Assembly (NCBI GenBank): GCA_036384795.1
Contig: DASVLP010000014.1
Span: 62,001 to 126,000 of the forward strand
DNA: 64,000 nt
Direction of reading: 5' to 3'
DNA from: Andeanibacterium sp036384795
Lineage (GTDB): Bacteria > Pseudomonadota > Alphaproteobacteria > Sphingomonadales > Sphingomonadaceae
Shown here: in pieces, positions 35,288 through 43,117 of the stretch
Position numbering within the stretch: the first letter of the stretch is position 1
How the letters are laid out: each line of letters opens with the position of its first letter
Made by a program: the position numbers and the translations under genes
Notes under the pieces: model-generated
Told to the model about the DNA's origin: nothing
Databases searched by the model: none
Seen by the model: the letters and a program-made list of their open reading frames with translations, nothing else

Positions 35288-36225
35288 ACGAGGCCGCCGA
35301 CGCGCTCGGCGCGCTGCTGCGCTATCTCGACGACATCGGCTACCACTTCGTCACTCCGACCCCGGCTACCCACGCGCGGGTGCTGGCGCGCGATCCGGCG
35401 CGGGCGGGCAAGTCGCCGCAGGAGGTGCTCGGCTGGAGCCTGCCGTTCGCCAGCGGCGGGATCGATCCGGCGATCGAGGCGCTGCTCGCCGAGAGCGGGG
35501 TGGTGGAGCCAGCCCCGGGCGGCCTGGTGCGTTCGACGGTGCGGGTCTCGACGGTCGCCGAGCGGCTGTTCCTGCATTCGGCCTATCCGACCACCGCCGC
35601 GGATTCGGTGTTCCTGGGCCCCGATACTTATCGCTTCGTCCAGCTCATCCGCGGCGAGCTGCAATCTTCGCCGCCATCGCCCGACGGAACGATCGTCGAC
35701 ATCGGCACCGGCAGCGGCGCGGGTGCGGTGGTCGCGGCGGACTTGTGCCCCGCTGCGCGGATCGCGATGACCGATCTCAATTCCCGCGCGCTCGAGCTCG
35801 CGGCGATCAATGCCCGGCACGCCGGCCACACGATCGGGGCGCTCGAAGGTCGCAACCTCGCGGGCCTCGAAGGCGAAGTGGAGGTCGCGCTCGCCAATCC
35901 GCCTTATGTGATCGATCCCGCCGGCCGGACGTATCGCCACGGCGGCGACATGCATGGGGCGGAGATTTCGGTCGAGATCGCAAAAGCGGCGCTCGACACT
36001 TTGCGCCCGGGCGGCCGCCTTATCCTCTACACCGGCAGCGCGATCGTCGCCGGCGAGGACCGGCTACGAAGGGCTCTGGAGGAGACGGCAAATTCGGCCG
36101 GCACGGCGCTGCGTTATTGGGAAATCGACCCCGACGTCTTCGGCGAAGAACTCGAAAATGCCGAATATCGCGACGTCGATCGCATCGCGGTTGTCGCCGC
36201 GATCTTCAGCGTGCCGCGATCCTAA
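35284..36225 (+). CDS. SAM-dependent methyltransferase with NPPY motif
   Basis: 313 residues from a GTG overlapping the cphB stop (GTGA). N-terminal 120 residues are unassigned; then a class I methyltransferase fold with IVDIGTGSGAGAVVA (SAM loop), MTDLNSRAL (acidic residue after strand 2) and NPPYV. The NPPY motif is found in HemK/PrmC, RlmG and N6-adenine enzymes that methylate a planar amide or amine nitrogen. Its tight link to cphA-cphB is notable, but the substrate is unknown. The stop overlaps that of the convergent hemerythrin gene. Confidence 0.82.
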   Translation: MNEAADALGALLRYLDDIGYHFVTPTPATHARVLARDPARAGKSPQEVLGWSLPFASGGIDPAIEALLAESGVVEPAPGGLVRSTVRVSTVAERLFLHSAYPTTAADSVFLGPDTYRFVQLIRGELQSSPPSPDGTIVDIGTGSGAGAVVAADLCPAARIAMTDLNSRALELAAINARHAGHTIGALEGRNLAGLEGEVEVALANPPYVIDPAGRTYRHGGDMHGAEISVEIAKAALDTLRPGGRLILYTGSAIVAGEDRLRRALEETANSAGTALRYWEIDPDVFGEELENAEYRDVDRIAVVAAIFSVPRS

Positions 36226-36785
36226 AATCCGCTCGGCGAGGAGACCTGCATCTCCTCCGCGTGATAGCGCGCGAATTCTTCCGCGAACCGCCGGGCGATC
36301 AGCGCCTGCTCGTCGGGCGTCGCCTTCTCGACCAGATCGGGCAGCCACTCGCTTTCTTCCTGGTACATGTGCTGCTGCACGGCGCTTTCGATATGGCCGA
36401 GCTTGTCGAGCCAGTCCTGGCTTTGCGGATCGAGCCGCTCGAGCTTGGCCATCTGGATCTTGGTCATCGCCTGCTCTTCATACGCCATCGCAGCATGCAG
36501 CTTGCCGCTGCGCTCGAGCACGATCGGGTAGATCACCGCCTCTTCCGCGTTCGAGTGGCCCAAGAGCAACGCGCCGAGCTCTTTCGCCGCACGCTGACGG
36601 CTGGCGCCGTCGGAATGGCCTTTCGCCTGGGCGAACAGCGTTTCGATCTTCTTGTGCTGACCCAGGACTTGTTCCAGCCAGGGGCTCTGCGCCGCCAGCG
36701 CCTCGGCCTTGCGGCGTGCTTCCGCGCGATCCTCGTCGCTGGCGGCGGGCATGGCGGCGGAAACGATCTTGTCCAAAAACGACAT
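36222..36785 (-). CDS. Hemerythrin HHE-domain protein
   Basis: 187 residues, helical, cytoplasmic. Diiron ligands are visible in LGQHKKIETLF, LGHSNAEEAVIYP, HIESAVQQHMYQEE and FARYHAEEM, in the usual order of four helices. Such proteins sense or store oxygen, nitric oxide or iron. Its stop overlaps the convergent methyltransferase stop (CTAA). Single-gene unit. Confidence 0.85.
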   Translation of the reverse strand: MSFLDKIVSAAMPAASDEDRAEARRKAEALAAQSPWLEQVLGQHKKIETLFAQAKGHSDGASRQRAAKELGALLLGHSNAEEAVIYPIVLERSGKLHAAMAYEEQAMTKIQMAKLERLDPQSQDWLDKLGHIESAVQQHMYQEESEWLPDLVEKATPDEQALIARRFAEEFARYHAEEMQVSSPSGF

Positions 36786-36897
36786 GGCTTGCTCCTCGAA
36801 ATACGGATCGTACCCAGAAGCGCACGGGCGTACCCGCTTGTTCCTGTAAAATGTGCGCCGACACTACGACCGGGATGCAGCGCCCATCGCGGGACGA

Positions 36898-37113
36898 TTA
36901 GGCGAAGCTCAGATCGCCCAGCGCGATTTCCGGCCGACGGGCCGAACCGTGAATCCGGTAGAGCCTGCCGCGATCGTTCCACAATTCGGCCGAGCGCCCC
37001 CGCGCCTCGTGGCGCGCAAAAGCGAGCGCCTCGGCGACGTCCGCCGCGTCGAACTCAACGGTTCTGGCGACCCCGCGGTCGTCGTCGGAGAAAATCAAGC
37101 GATAGGTGTGCAT
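36898..37113 (-). CDS. Small conserved-type hypothetical protein
   Basis: 71 residues, no signal peptide or membrane segment. Alternating pattern MHTYRLIFSDDDRGVARTVE, then ALAFARHEARGRSAELWNDR and LYRIHG, resembling a small alpha-beta protein. I recognise no family. It lies between the hemerythrin gene and the small basic protein at 37197 on the same strand. Confidence 0.6.
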   Translation of the reverse strand: MHTYRLIFSDDDRGVARTVEFDAADVAEALAFARHEARGRSAELWNDRGRLYRIHGSARRPEIALGDLSFA

Positions 37114-37196
37114 TCGCTGCCTTTTTGCAGGTGACGTGAAGCATTTCTCGAATGCACGGACGCACTCGGGGTTCCGGACAGGAAACGCCGCGCGGC

Positions 37197-37376
37197 TCAG
37201 GCGCTCTTGCGATCGCCGCGGTCGCCCTGGCCGGCCTTCACCTGCGTTTTCGCCTTCGTGCGCCGATCGGCCGCGAGCGATCTGCCGACATCGTCGGATT
37301 CCTTGAACCGGCCTTTGTCGTCGCGCCGGACGTACCGTTTGTCGGTTCCGGTATCGATAAGTTCGCGCTTTGCCAT
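37197..37376 (-). CDS. Small highly charged protein
   Basis: 59 residues from the ATG at 37376 with GAAGGAG seven bases upstream. Very rich in Lys, Arg and Asp (MAKRELIDTGTDKRYVRRD, then GRFKESDDVGRSL). Probably disordered; short proteins with a KRYVRRD-type start occur widely in alphaproteobacteria and are often stress-linked, but the function is unknown. Confidence 0.65.
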   Translation of the reverse strand: MAKRELIDTGTDKRYVRRDDKGRFKESDDVGRSLAADRRTKAKTQVKAGQGDRGDRKSA

Positions 37377-37469
37377 GACGATTCTCCTTCGCGGGAAGAA
37401 CGCACGGGCCGACTCGCGGTTTCCGGGGGGCGCGAGCATTGATTTCGTCCGCACCCTGCGAAAGCCGCG

Positions 37470-39893
37470 TCAGAAGTGCTGCTCGTAGCCGACCCTGATG
37501 GTCCGCGGCTGCAACGGGGTGATCTCGTTGCGGTCGCGCACCAGGAACGGCGAGCCGAGCGCGAAGCGATTGCCCCGGCTGTCGAACAAGTTGGTCAGCG
37601 ACAGCGACAGGTTCCGCGAGCCGATCCCCAGCGTGAATTCGAGACCGGTATCGAGATAGTCGCCCTGCAATTGGCCGAGCACGTCACCTACCCCGAGCGT
37701 CGACTTGCCGACGTAGCGGCCGTAGCCGTCGATCGTCAGCAGCGCACGGCCGGAAACCGGCGTCTGGTAGGAGAAGCCGACCCGCCCCGAGATGTCGGCG
37801 ACGTTGGGCAAGCGATTGAAGTCGGGCGCGCTCGTCGCAAACGCCGAATTGGCGGGGACCACGCTCACGAGCTGGTACAGCACCTGACCGGGTGTGGTCA
37901 GGCGGCCGTCGTTGAAATAGACCGCCGCATCGAGTTCCAGGCCGGGCGCCGGGCGGAGCGTGCCGGACAGTCCCAGCGAATAGACCCGGCCGTTGCCGAT
38001 ATTGGCAGTGATCGGAAAGCCATAGCCGTCGATCAGGTCGGCCTGGATGTTGCGCCAGTCGGTCCATGCGCCCGTGGCGGCGAGATCGAAGTTGTCGCCG
38101 CGATAGCGCAAGCCGGCCTCCGCGGTGCCGATCCGGTCACCCTGGAAGTGCTGGATGAATTCGCGCCGCACCGCGATACCACCCGGGCGGAAGCTCTGCT
38201 GATAGCGCGCGAACAGCGTCAGCCGGTCGCTGGCGCGATATGCCAACGCCACCGACGGCAGCAGGCGCGTTTCGGCGCGCGTATGGGATGCGCTCGCATC
38301 GAGTGCGAGAAACTGGGGCACCACCGGGTCCTGCGCATCGCCCGAGAGCTCGGAATAGGACAGCCGGCCGCCGCCGGTGACCGTCAATCCCTCGGCGAGG
38401 CCGAACGTATATTCGCCGTACAGCGTCGCTTCGTTGACCTTGTTGTCGACCCCGGTGAGCTCGAGCGCGTCCATCGTGCGCCGCACGTCGCCGCTGTTGT
38501 GCAGCAGGCTGACGCCGACCAGCCAGCCTTTTCCGCCCGCCTCGCGCCGCGCCAGCCGCGCCTCGGCAGTCAGCATGTGGATGTCATTGGTCTGGGTATA
38601 GGCCGAGACGGCGCTGGTGTTGCTCGGCGCGACCAGCGAGTTGGCCGGGTTGGCCAGCGTGACGCCTTCGAACTGTTCGAAGACGTTTTGCGCATCGTAA
38701 CCCACCGAACCGGTGAATTCGAGCGTGCCCCAGCGCTTGTCGACGACCAGGTCGGCGAGCCAGAAATCGTTGCGGTACGGCTGGGCGATCGTGCTGGAGC
38801 GACTGAGCCCGCCCGAATCCCGATCGGCATACTGGCTGTCGTCGCCATCGATCCGCTGGCCGACCAGGCTGAGGTCGACCGTCCAGTCATCGCCGGGGGT
38901 GTACCGCAGCGCCGCGCGCCCACCGTAAGTGCGCACGTCGTTCACGTCCTTGAGGTTGCGGCCGGTGTCATCGATATAGCCGCCGTCGAAGTCGGCGAAG
39001 CCCACTGCGCGCAAGGCAAGCTGTCCCTCGACCAGCGGCACGTTCAGCACCGCCCCGCCGTCGGCTCCCGGTTGCCCGTGCTCGGTCGCTTCGGCGCCGA
39101 TCCACGCCTCGCCGCCCGTCGCTTCGGCGTCGGGGCTGTTGGGTATCACGCGCATCACCCCGCCGAGCGATCCCGCGCCGTAAAGGGTGCCCTGCGGGCC
39201 TTCGAGCACCTCGATCCGCTTGACGTCGTAAAGGTGCAGGTTGGGATCCGGCGCGGCATAGGTAACGCGGCTGTTGCCCCAATACTGGCCGACGGTCGCC
39301 TGGGTCGGCCCGACGAAGCTTGAATCGGCGATACCGCGGATGAACAGCTTGTTGCGCCCCGGGCCGAGATGGGTCGACGCCACGCTCGCCAGCCGGTTTT
39401 CCACCGCCTGGGTGCCGCGCGTCCCGTCGGCGATCGACACTTGCTCGCCGTCGATGATCTCGACCCCGCCCGGATAGACGCTGAGCGGCACGTCGCGCTT
39501 GCTGGCGGTGACGACGATGTCCTGCGGCGGTTCCGGTGGCGTGGGTTTCGGCGCGGCCTGAACCGGCTTGGGACGGCGGGCGACAATGCGATCCGGCCCG
39601 GTGTCGATCAGGTAGGCACCGGGCGCGACTTTGCGCGCCTGGAGCGAGGTTGCATGCAGCATCTTCTCGAGCGCGCGCGCGGCGCTCATGCGGCCGCGCA
39701 CTGCCGGAACCTGCCGCCTGCCGAGTGCCGGATCGCGCAGCCCGATGCTCACCCCCGCCTGCCGGCTCAACGCGCCGACGGCCTGGGCGAGTGAACCCGC
39801 CGGAAGGTCGAGCACGACCGTCCGCTCCTGCGCATAGGCAGGAGACGCGATGACAACGGCTGCCGCCGCCGCGAGGCTAGCGGCGCGCTTCAT
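37470..39893 (-). CDS. FecA-type TonB-dependent receptor with STN signalling domain
   Basis: 807 residues. After the signal peptide (SPAYA-Q), residues about 25-95 form a secretin/TonB short N-terminal (STN) domain (LDLPAGSLAQAVGALSRQAG, GRMSAARALEKMLHATSLQA), which talks to FecR in the periplasm. A Pro-rich linker, TonB box (DIVVTASKRD), plug (VEVLEGPQGTLYGAGSLGG type) and barrel ending in Phe follow. The start overlaps the FecR gene by 17 bases. Together with FecR and the sigma factor upstream it forms a cell-surface signalling system that induces its own receptor when ligand binds. The plug differs from classic ferric-siderophore receptors, so the ligand is open. Confidence 0.92.
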   Translation of the reverse strand: MKRAASLAAAAAVVIASPAYAQERTVVLDLPAGSLAQAVGALSRQAGVSIGLRDPALGRRQVPAVRGRMSAARALEKMLHATSLQARKVAPGAYLIDTGPDRIVARRPKPVQAAPKPTPPEPPQDIVVTASKRDVPLSVYPGGVEIIDGEQVSIADGTRGTQAVENRLASVASTHLGPGRNKLFIRGIADSSFVGPTQATVGQYWGNSRVTYAAPDPNLHLYDVKRIEVLEGPQGTLYGAGSLGGVMRVIPNSPDAEATGGEAWIGAEATEHGQPGADGGAVLNVPLVEGQLALRAVGFADFDGGYIDDTGRNLKDVNDVRTYGGRAALRYTPGDDWTVDLSLVGQRIDGDDSQYADRDSGGLSRSSTIAQPYRNDFWLADLVVDKRWGTLEFTGSVGYDAQNVFEQFEGVTLANPANSLVAPSNTSAVSAYTQTNDIHMLTAEARLARREAGGKGWLVGVSLLHNSGDVRRTMDALELTGVDNKVNEATLYGEYTFGLAEGLTVTGGGRLSYSELSGDAQDPVVPQFLALDASASHTRAETRLLPSVALAYRASDRLTLFARYQQSFRPGGIAVRREFIQHFQGDRIGTAEAGLRYRGDNFDLAATGAWTDWRNIQADLIDGYGFPITANIGNGRVYSLGLSGTLRPAPGLELDAAVYFNDGRLTTPGQVLYQLVSVVPANSAFATSAPDFNRLPNVADISGRVGFSYQTPVSGRALLTIDGYGRYVGKSTLGVGDVLGQLQGDYLDTGLEFTLGIGSRNLSLSLTNLFDSRGNRFALGSPFLVRDRNEITPLQPRTIRVGYEQHF

Positions 39894-40827
39894 GGGTCGG
39901 CGTTATCCTCCACCCGTCTCCTTGCCGCTCGAATTTGACGCCCATCAGTGCACCCGCCCGTGCGAACACTTCGGCCGGGGTGCCGCTGACCACCAGGGTG
40001 CCGGTGAAGCGCATGTTTTCCGCGCCGTCCGCGGCGACGATCTGCACGCCGAGATTTCGCCCGAGATCGCGGGCGACGCGCGTCAGCGACGCATCGTCGT
40101 ATTGCAGCAGGCCCTGCTGCCAGTCGCCCACGGTCGCGGGATCGGCCTTGGTGAGCGTCGGCGCCGCATCGGCGCTCGCGCGCGTCAGGCCATTACCGGC
40201 GTCAAGGCGGATCTGTTGCTGCCCCATCCGATAGACCACCGCGCCCTGCGCCACTTCGACCGCAAGCGCGCCGTTGTCGCCGACCACGTTGAACGTCGTG
40301 CCGACGTCGACCAGCCTGGTATCGCCGACGGTGACTACGAACGGGTCCGCCGGATTGTGATGGATTTCGAACAACGCCTCCCCGTTCGCCAGCTCGACCT
40401 GCCGCGGCGCGTCCTTGTGGAGCACCAGCTTGGTGCCGCCGTTGAGGATTACCTGCGAACCGTCGGCCAGCGCGAGAGTGCGGTGCTCACCCGCCGGGAC
40501 GGCGATCGTCTGCCCGCCCGGCTGCGCGTAGACGAACCATGCGCCGACCAGTGCCAGGCACGCGGCGACAGCCCCGCCCACGCCCCACCAGCGCTTGCGA
40601 AGGGCCGGGGCATCGTTCACAAATTCGGGATGGGTTTCGCGCGGTTCGGCAGCGAGCAGGCGCTGCGCCCAGGCGGCGCTTTCGAGCGCGTCTTCGTAAG
40701 CGGCAAGATGCGCCGGATCGGCTTCGAGCCATGCGGTTAAGTCCCCCCAGTCGTCGAAGTCAGGGTCCCCCACCCTGACTGCCCAGAGCTGGGCGGCCTC
40801 GGTCATGCTTGAATTCTGCGATGCCAT
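39877..40827 (-). CDS. FecR-family anti-sigma regulator
   Basis: 316 residues. N-terminal cytoplasmic part with WAVRVGDPDFDDWGDLTAWL (DUF4880-like sigma-binding region), one membrane segment near residues 85-103 (VGGAVAACLALVGAWFVYA), and a periplasmic FecR domain (VPAGEHRTLALADGSQVILN, GEALFEI, FVVTVGDTRLVDVGTTFNV). AGGA lies seven bases before the ATG. Couples the receptor at 37470 to the sigma factor at 40866. Confidence 0.92.
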   Translation of the reverse strand: MASQNSSMTEAAQLWAVRVGDPDFDDWGDLTAWLEADPAHLAAYEDALESAAWAQRLLAAEPRETHPEFVNDAPALRKRWWGVGGAVAACLALVGAWFVYAQPGGQTIAVPAGEHRTLALADGSQVILNGGTKLVLHKDAPRQVELANGEALFEIHHNPADPFVVTVGDTRLVDVGTTFNVVGDNGALAVEVAQGAVVYRMGQQQIRLDAGNGLTRASADAAPTLTKADPATVGDWQQGLLQYDDASLTRVARDLGRNLGVQIVAADGAENMRFTGTLVVSGTPAEVFARAGALMGVKFERQGDGWRITPTHEARR

Positions 40828-40865
40828 CCTGTCGTCCTGTCGCTCCTATGACGGAGCGCGCGCTC

Positions 40866-41381
40866 TCATCCCGCATCGAACCTCGCTCTCAGCTCAACCA
40901 GGGCTCGATAGGCCTTCTGCAGATCTTTCTCCACCGAACTGAGGCTGACGCCGAATTCGCGCGCGACCAGCGCCTGCGGCACGCCTTCCACGCGGCATCT
41001 GCGGAACACCGCATCGACTCTCGGCCCCAGCGAGGAAAGCGTCGCCTGCACCGCTGCGAGTTCCTCCCGCGCGATGACCGCCCGGTCTCCGAGCGGCTGC
41101 TCCTCGGCGGATGTCGCGATTTCGTGCCAATCGTACTGGCGGCGCTCGCGGCTGATCTTCGACCTGCGCACGTCGCGCATCAGGTTCTCGGCCGCGCGGA
41201 ACAAATACGACAGCGGCTCGGCGATCGGCTGATGGGTGTTCGCCGCGACTTTCTCCCACAGCTCATGCAGCAGGTCTTCAGCCTCGTCGCCCGCGCCGCG
41301 CGCGGCGAAGAAGCGCAGCAAGCGGCTGCGCTCCTCGAGAATGGTGCGTTGCAGCCCGGAGACCGGCTGTCGGAGCGTCAT
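40866..41381 (-). CDS. ECF RNA polymerase sigma factor (FecI-like)
   Basis: 171 residues from ATG 41381; a start at 41402 is possible but would overlap the peptidase gene. Region 2 (LLRFFAARGAGDEAEDLLHELW, PLSYLFRAAENLMRDVRR) and region 4 (LSSLGPRVDAVFRRCRVEGV, VAREFGVSLSSVEKDLQKAY) are clear. Standard three-gene order sigma, FecR, receptor follows. The gene starts four bases after the M23 peptidase stop, so the peptidase is probably transcribed with it. Confidence 0.9.
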   Translation of the reverse strand: MTLRQPVSGLQRTILEERSRLLRFFAARGAGDEAEDLLHELWEKVAANTHQPIAEPLSYLFRAAENLMRDVRRSKISRERRQYDWHEIATSAEEQPLGDRAVIAREELAAVQATLSSLGPRVDAVFRRCRVEGVPQALVAREFGVSLSSVEKDLQKAYRALVELRARFDAG

Positions 41382-41385
41382 AAGC

Positions 41386-42135
41386 TTAACCCGGGCATCC
41401 ATCCTCACGACGATCGTCCTGTCTGAGGCACGCCTCGCCGCCGCTCGTCTGCGCATGAGCGGCCCGGGCTTGTGCGAAGCGGGAAATATGGACCTGCGCT
41501 GTCTCTCCGATGAACGAAGCCGTCTGTCGGGGAACGAACCGCGCGGATGGCGCCGAAGGGCCGAAGAAACCGACCGGATTTTCCTTCCGCCCGTTGCGAA
41601 GCACTTCGAAATGAAGATGGCTGCCGGTCGATCGCCCGGTGGAACCCATCAGCCCGATCGTCTGCTGCCGCCGGACGAGGGATCCGACGGCGACCAGGAT
41701 GCGCGAAAGATGGCCGTAGCGTGTCTTCAGGCCATTGCCATGATCGAGCTCGATCATCAGCCCATAGCCGCCGTCGGGGCCGGCGAAGGTTACCGTGCCG
41801 CCGTCGGCTGCGAGGATCGGCGAGCCGAGCGCGCCGGGAATGTCGATCCCGCCGTGCATCCGCTGGTCGCCGGTCAGCGGATCGACGCGAACGCCGAACC
41901 GCGACGAGAGATACGGCAGGCGTACTTGCCCTGCCACGGCCGGCCTGGGCGCAAACCGGGCGCCCTCGCTGGGCGAGGACTGCTTCGGCGCGGGTTCGAA
42001 CGAAGCCGACAGCGGCTGGCGAAAATGGCTGTCGCTGCCATCGGGCAGCGCCGCGCCGCCTGCAGCCAGGGCGCCCGCGGAAAGCGGTAGAACGCATGCG
42101 GCAAACCCGAGCCCCCGGAACGATTTGCAGCCCAT
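41386..42135 (-). CDS. M23-family metallopeptidase (LytM type)
   Basis: 249 residues from ATG 42135, which starts a hydrophobic signal-like segment (FAACVLPLSAGALAAGG). A longer start at 42243 would add 36 Arg-rich residues. The LytM domain carries Zn ligands in MHGGIDIPGALGSPI (His and Asp) and SHLHFEV, with GYGLMIELDHGNGLKTRYGHL between. Probably cuts or binds peptidoglycan cross-links in the periplasm. It lies four bases before the ECF sigma gene, an uncommon neighbour for this system. Confidence 0.88.
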   Translation of the reverse strand: MGCKSFRGLGFAACVLPLSAGALAAGGAALPDGSDSHFRQPLSASFEPAPKQSSPSEGARFAPRPAVAGQVRLPYLSSRFGVRVDPLTGDQRMHGGIDIPGALGSPILAADGGTVTFAGPDGGYGLMIELDHGNGLKTRYGHLSRILVAVGSLVRRQQTIGLMGSTGRSTGSHLHFEVLRNGRKENPVGFFGPSAPSARFVPRQTASFIGETAQVHISRFAQARAAHAQTSGGEACLRQDDRREDGCPG

Positions 42136-42275
42136 CGCCTTGATAAAACGGAGTCCGCGGCGCGTTTCCGCACGAACCCTGCGCAACACAACTTTATTGC
42201 GCGGACTATGCGGGACGCAGTCGGTCGCTCCGTCTTGGCTCATGTCACGACGCCTGCATCGAAGGGAGACCGACT

Positions 42276-43085
42276 TTGAATTCCAACGAATCGCGCATGC
42301 TCGACATGCTCAAAAAAGGACGCGATCATTACGGCGTCGTTGCGGTGAAGGCGGAGTTCGAAGCGGAAGGAACCCGGCCCGACGAATTGCTGCGGCTGCT
42401 CGAACTCGCTTGGCGCGCCGATCTCAAGCTGGCGCTGAAGATCGGCGGTTGCGAGGCCGTGAGCGATCTCCACGCCGCGAAACTTTACGGCGCGGAGTAC
42501 ATCATCGCCCCGATGGTAGAAACGCCCTATGCCCTTTCCAAGTTCATCGGTGCAAAGAACAAGACGCACGGTGAAAATTCGCTCGTGACGTTTCTCTACA
42601 ATCTCGAGACGCAGACTACCCTGGAAAACCTCGATGCGATGCTGCCGCTGGCGCGCGAGGGCATCGACGGGATCGTGTTCGGCCGGGTCGATTTCACCGG
42701 TTCGCGCGGTTTGACCCGTGAACGGATCAATGATCGGCAGATCACCGATGCCGTTCTGCAGGTGGCCCAGGCCTGTGCCGCCGAAGCGCTCGAGCTGGTG
42801 GTTGGCGGCGGCGTCTCGGCCGAAGCCGCGCCGGTGCTGCGCGAAATCCGCGCGGTGCGGCTCGATCGGTTCGAAACCCGCAAAGTGGTGTTCGACGGCG
42901 CGGTGGCGGAAACCGCCGGATTCGAGGCCGGGATCGCCAATGCCGTTGCGTTCGAGCTCGCCTGGCTGCGCAACAAGCACGAATATTATCGCACGATCGC
43001 CGAAGAAGACCTATCCCGCATCCGGATGATGGAGCAGCGCAGCGCGTTGCCGGCCCACGGGCAGCTCGCCCGGGTCGCAGCCTGA
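42276..43085 (+). CDS. HpcH/HpaI (aldolase/citrate lyase) family protein
   Basis: 269 residues from a TTG start with GGGAGA eight bases upstream. TIM-barrel family that binds a divalent metal and a pyruvate-like group and makes or breaks C-C bonds. Visible marks: LALKIGGCEAVSDL, MVETPYAL (metal Glu), and IVFGRVDFTGSRGL (metal Asp). It is 32 bases upstream of the export gene, in the same direction, so it likely belongs to the polysaccharide locus, perhaps making a keto-acid or branched-sugar precursor. Substrate unknown. Confidence 0.82.
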   Translation: MNSNESRMLDMLKKGRDHYGVVAVKAEFEAEGTRPDELLRLLELAWRADLKLALKIGGCEAVSDLHAAKLYGAEYIIAPMVETPYALSKFIGAKNKTHGENSLVTFLYNLETQTTLENLDAMLPLAREGIDGIVFGRVDFTGSRGLTRERINDRQITDAVLQVAQACAAEALELVVGGGVSAEAAPVLREIRAVRLDRFETRKVVFDGAVAETAGFEAGIANAVAFELAWLRNKHEYYRTIAEEDLSRIRMMEQRSALPAHGQLARVAA

Positions 43086-43117
43086 GCGCTCCGGAAGGAG
43101 CGGAAGGAATTCGCCTT

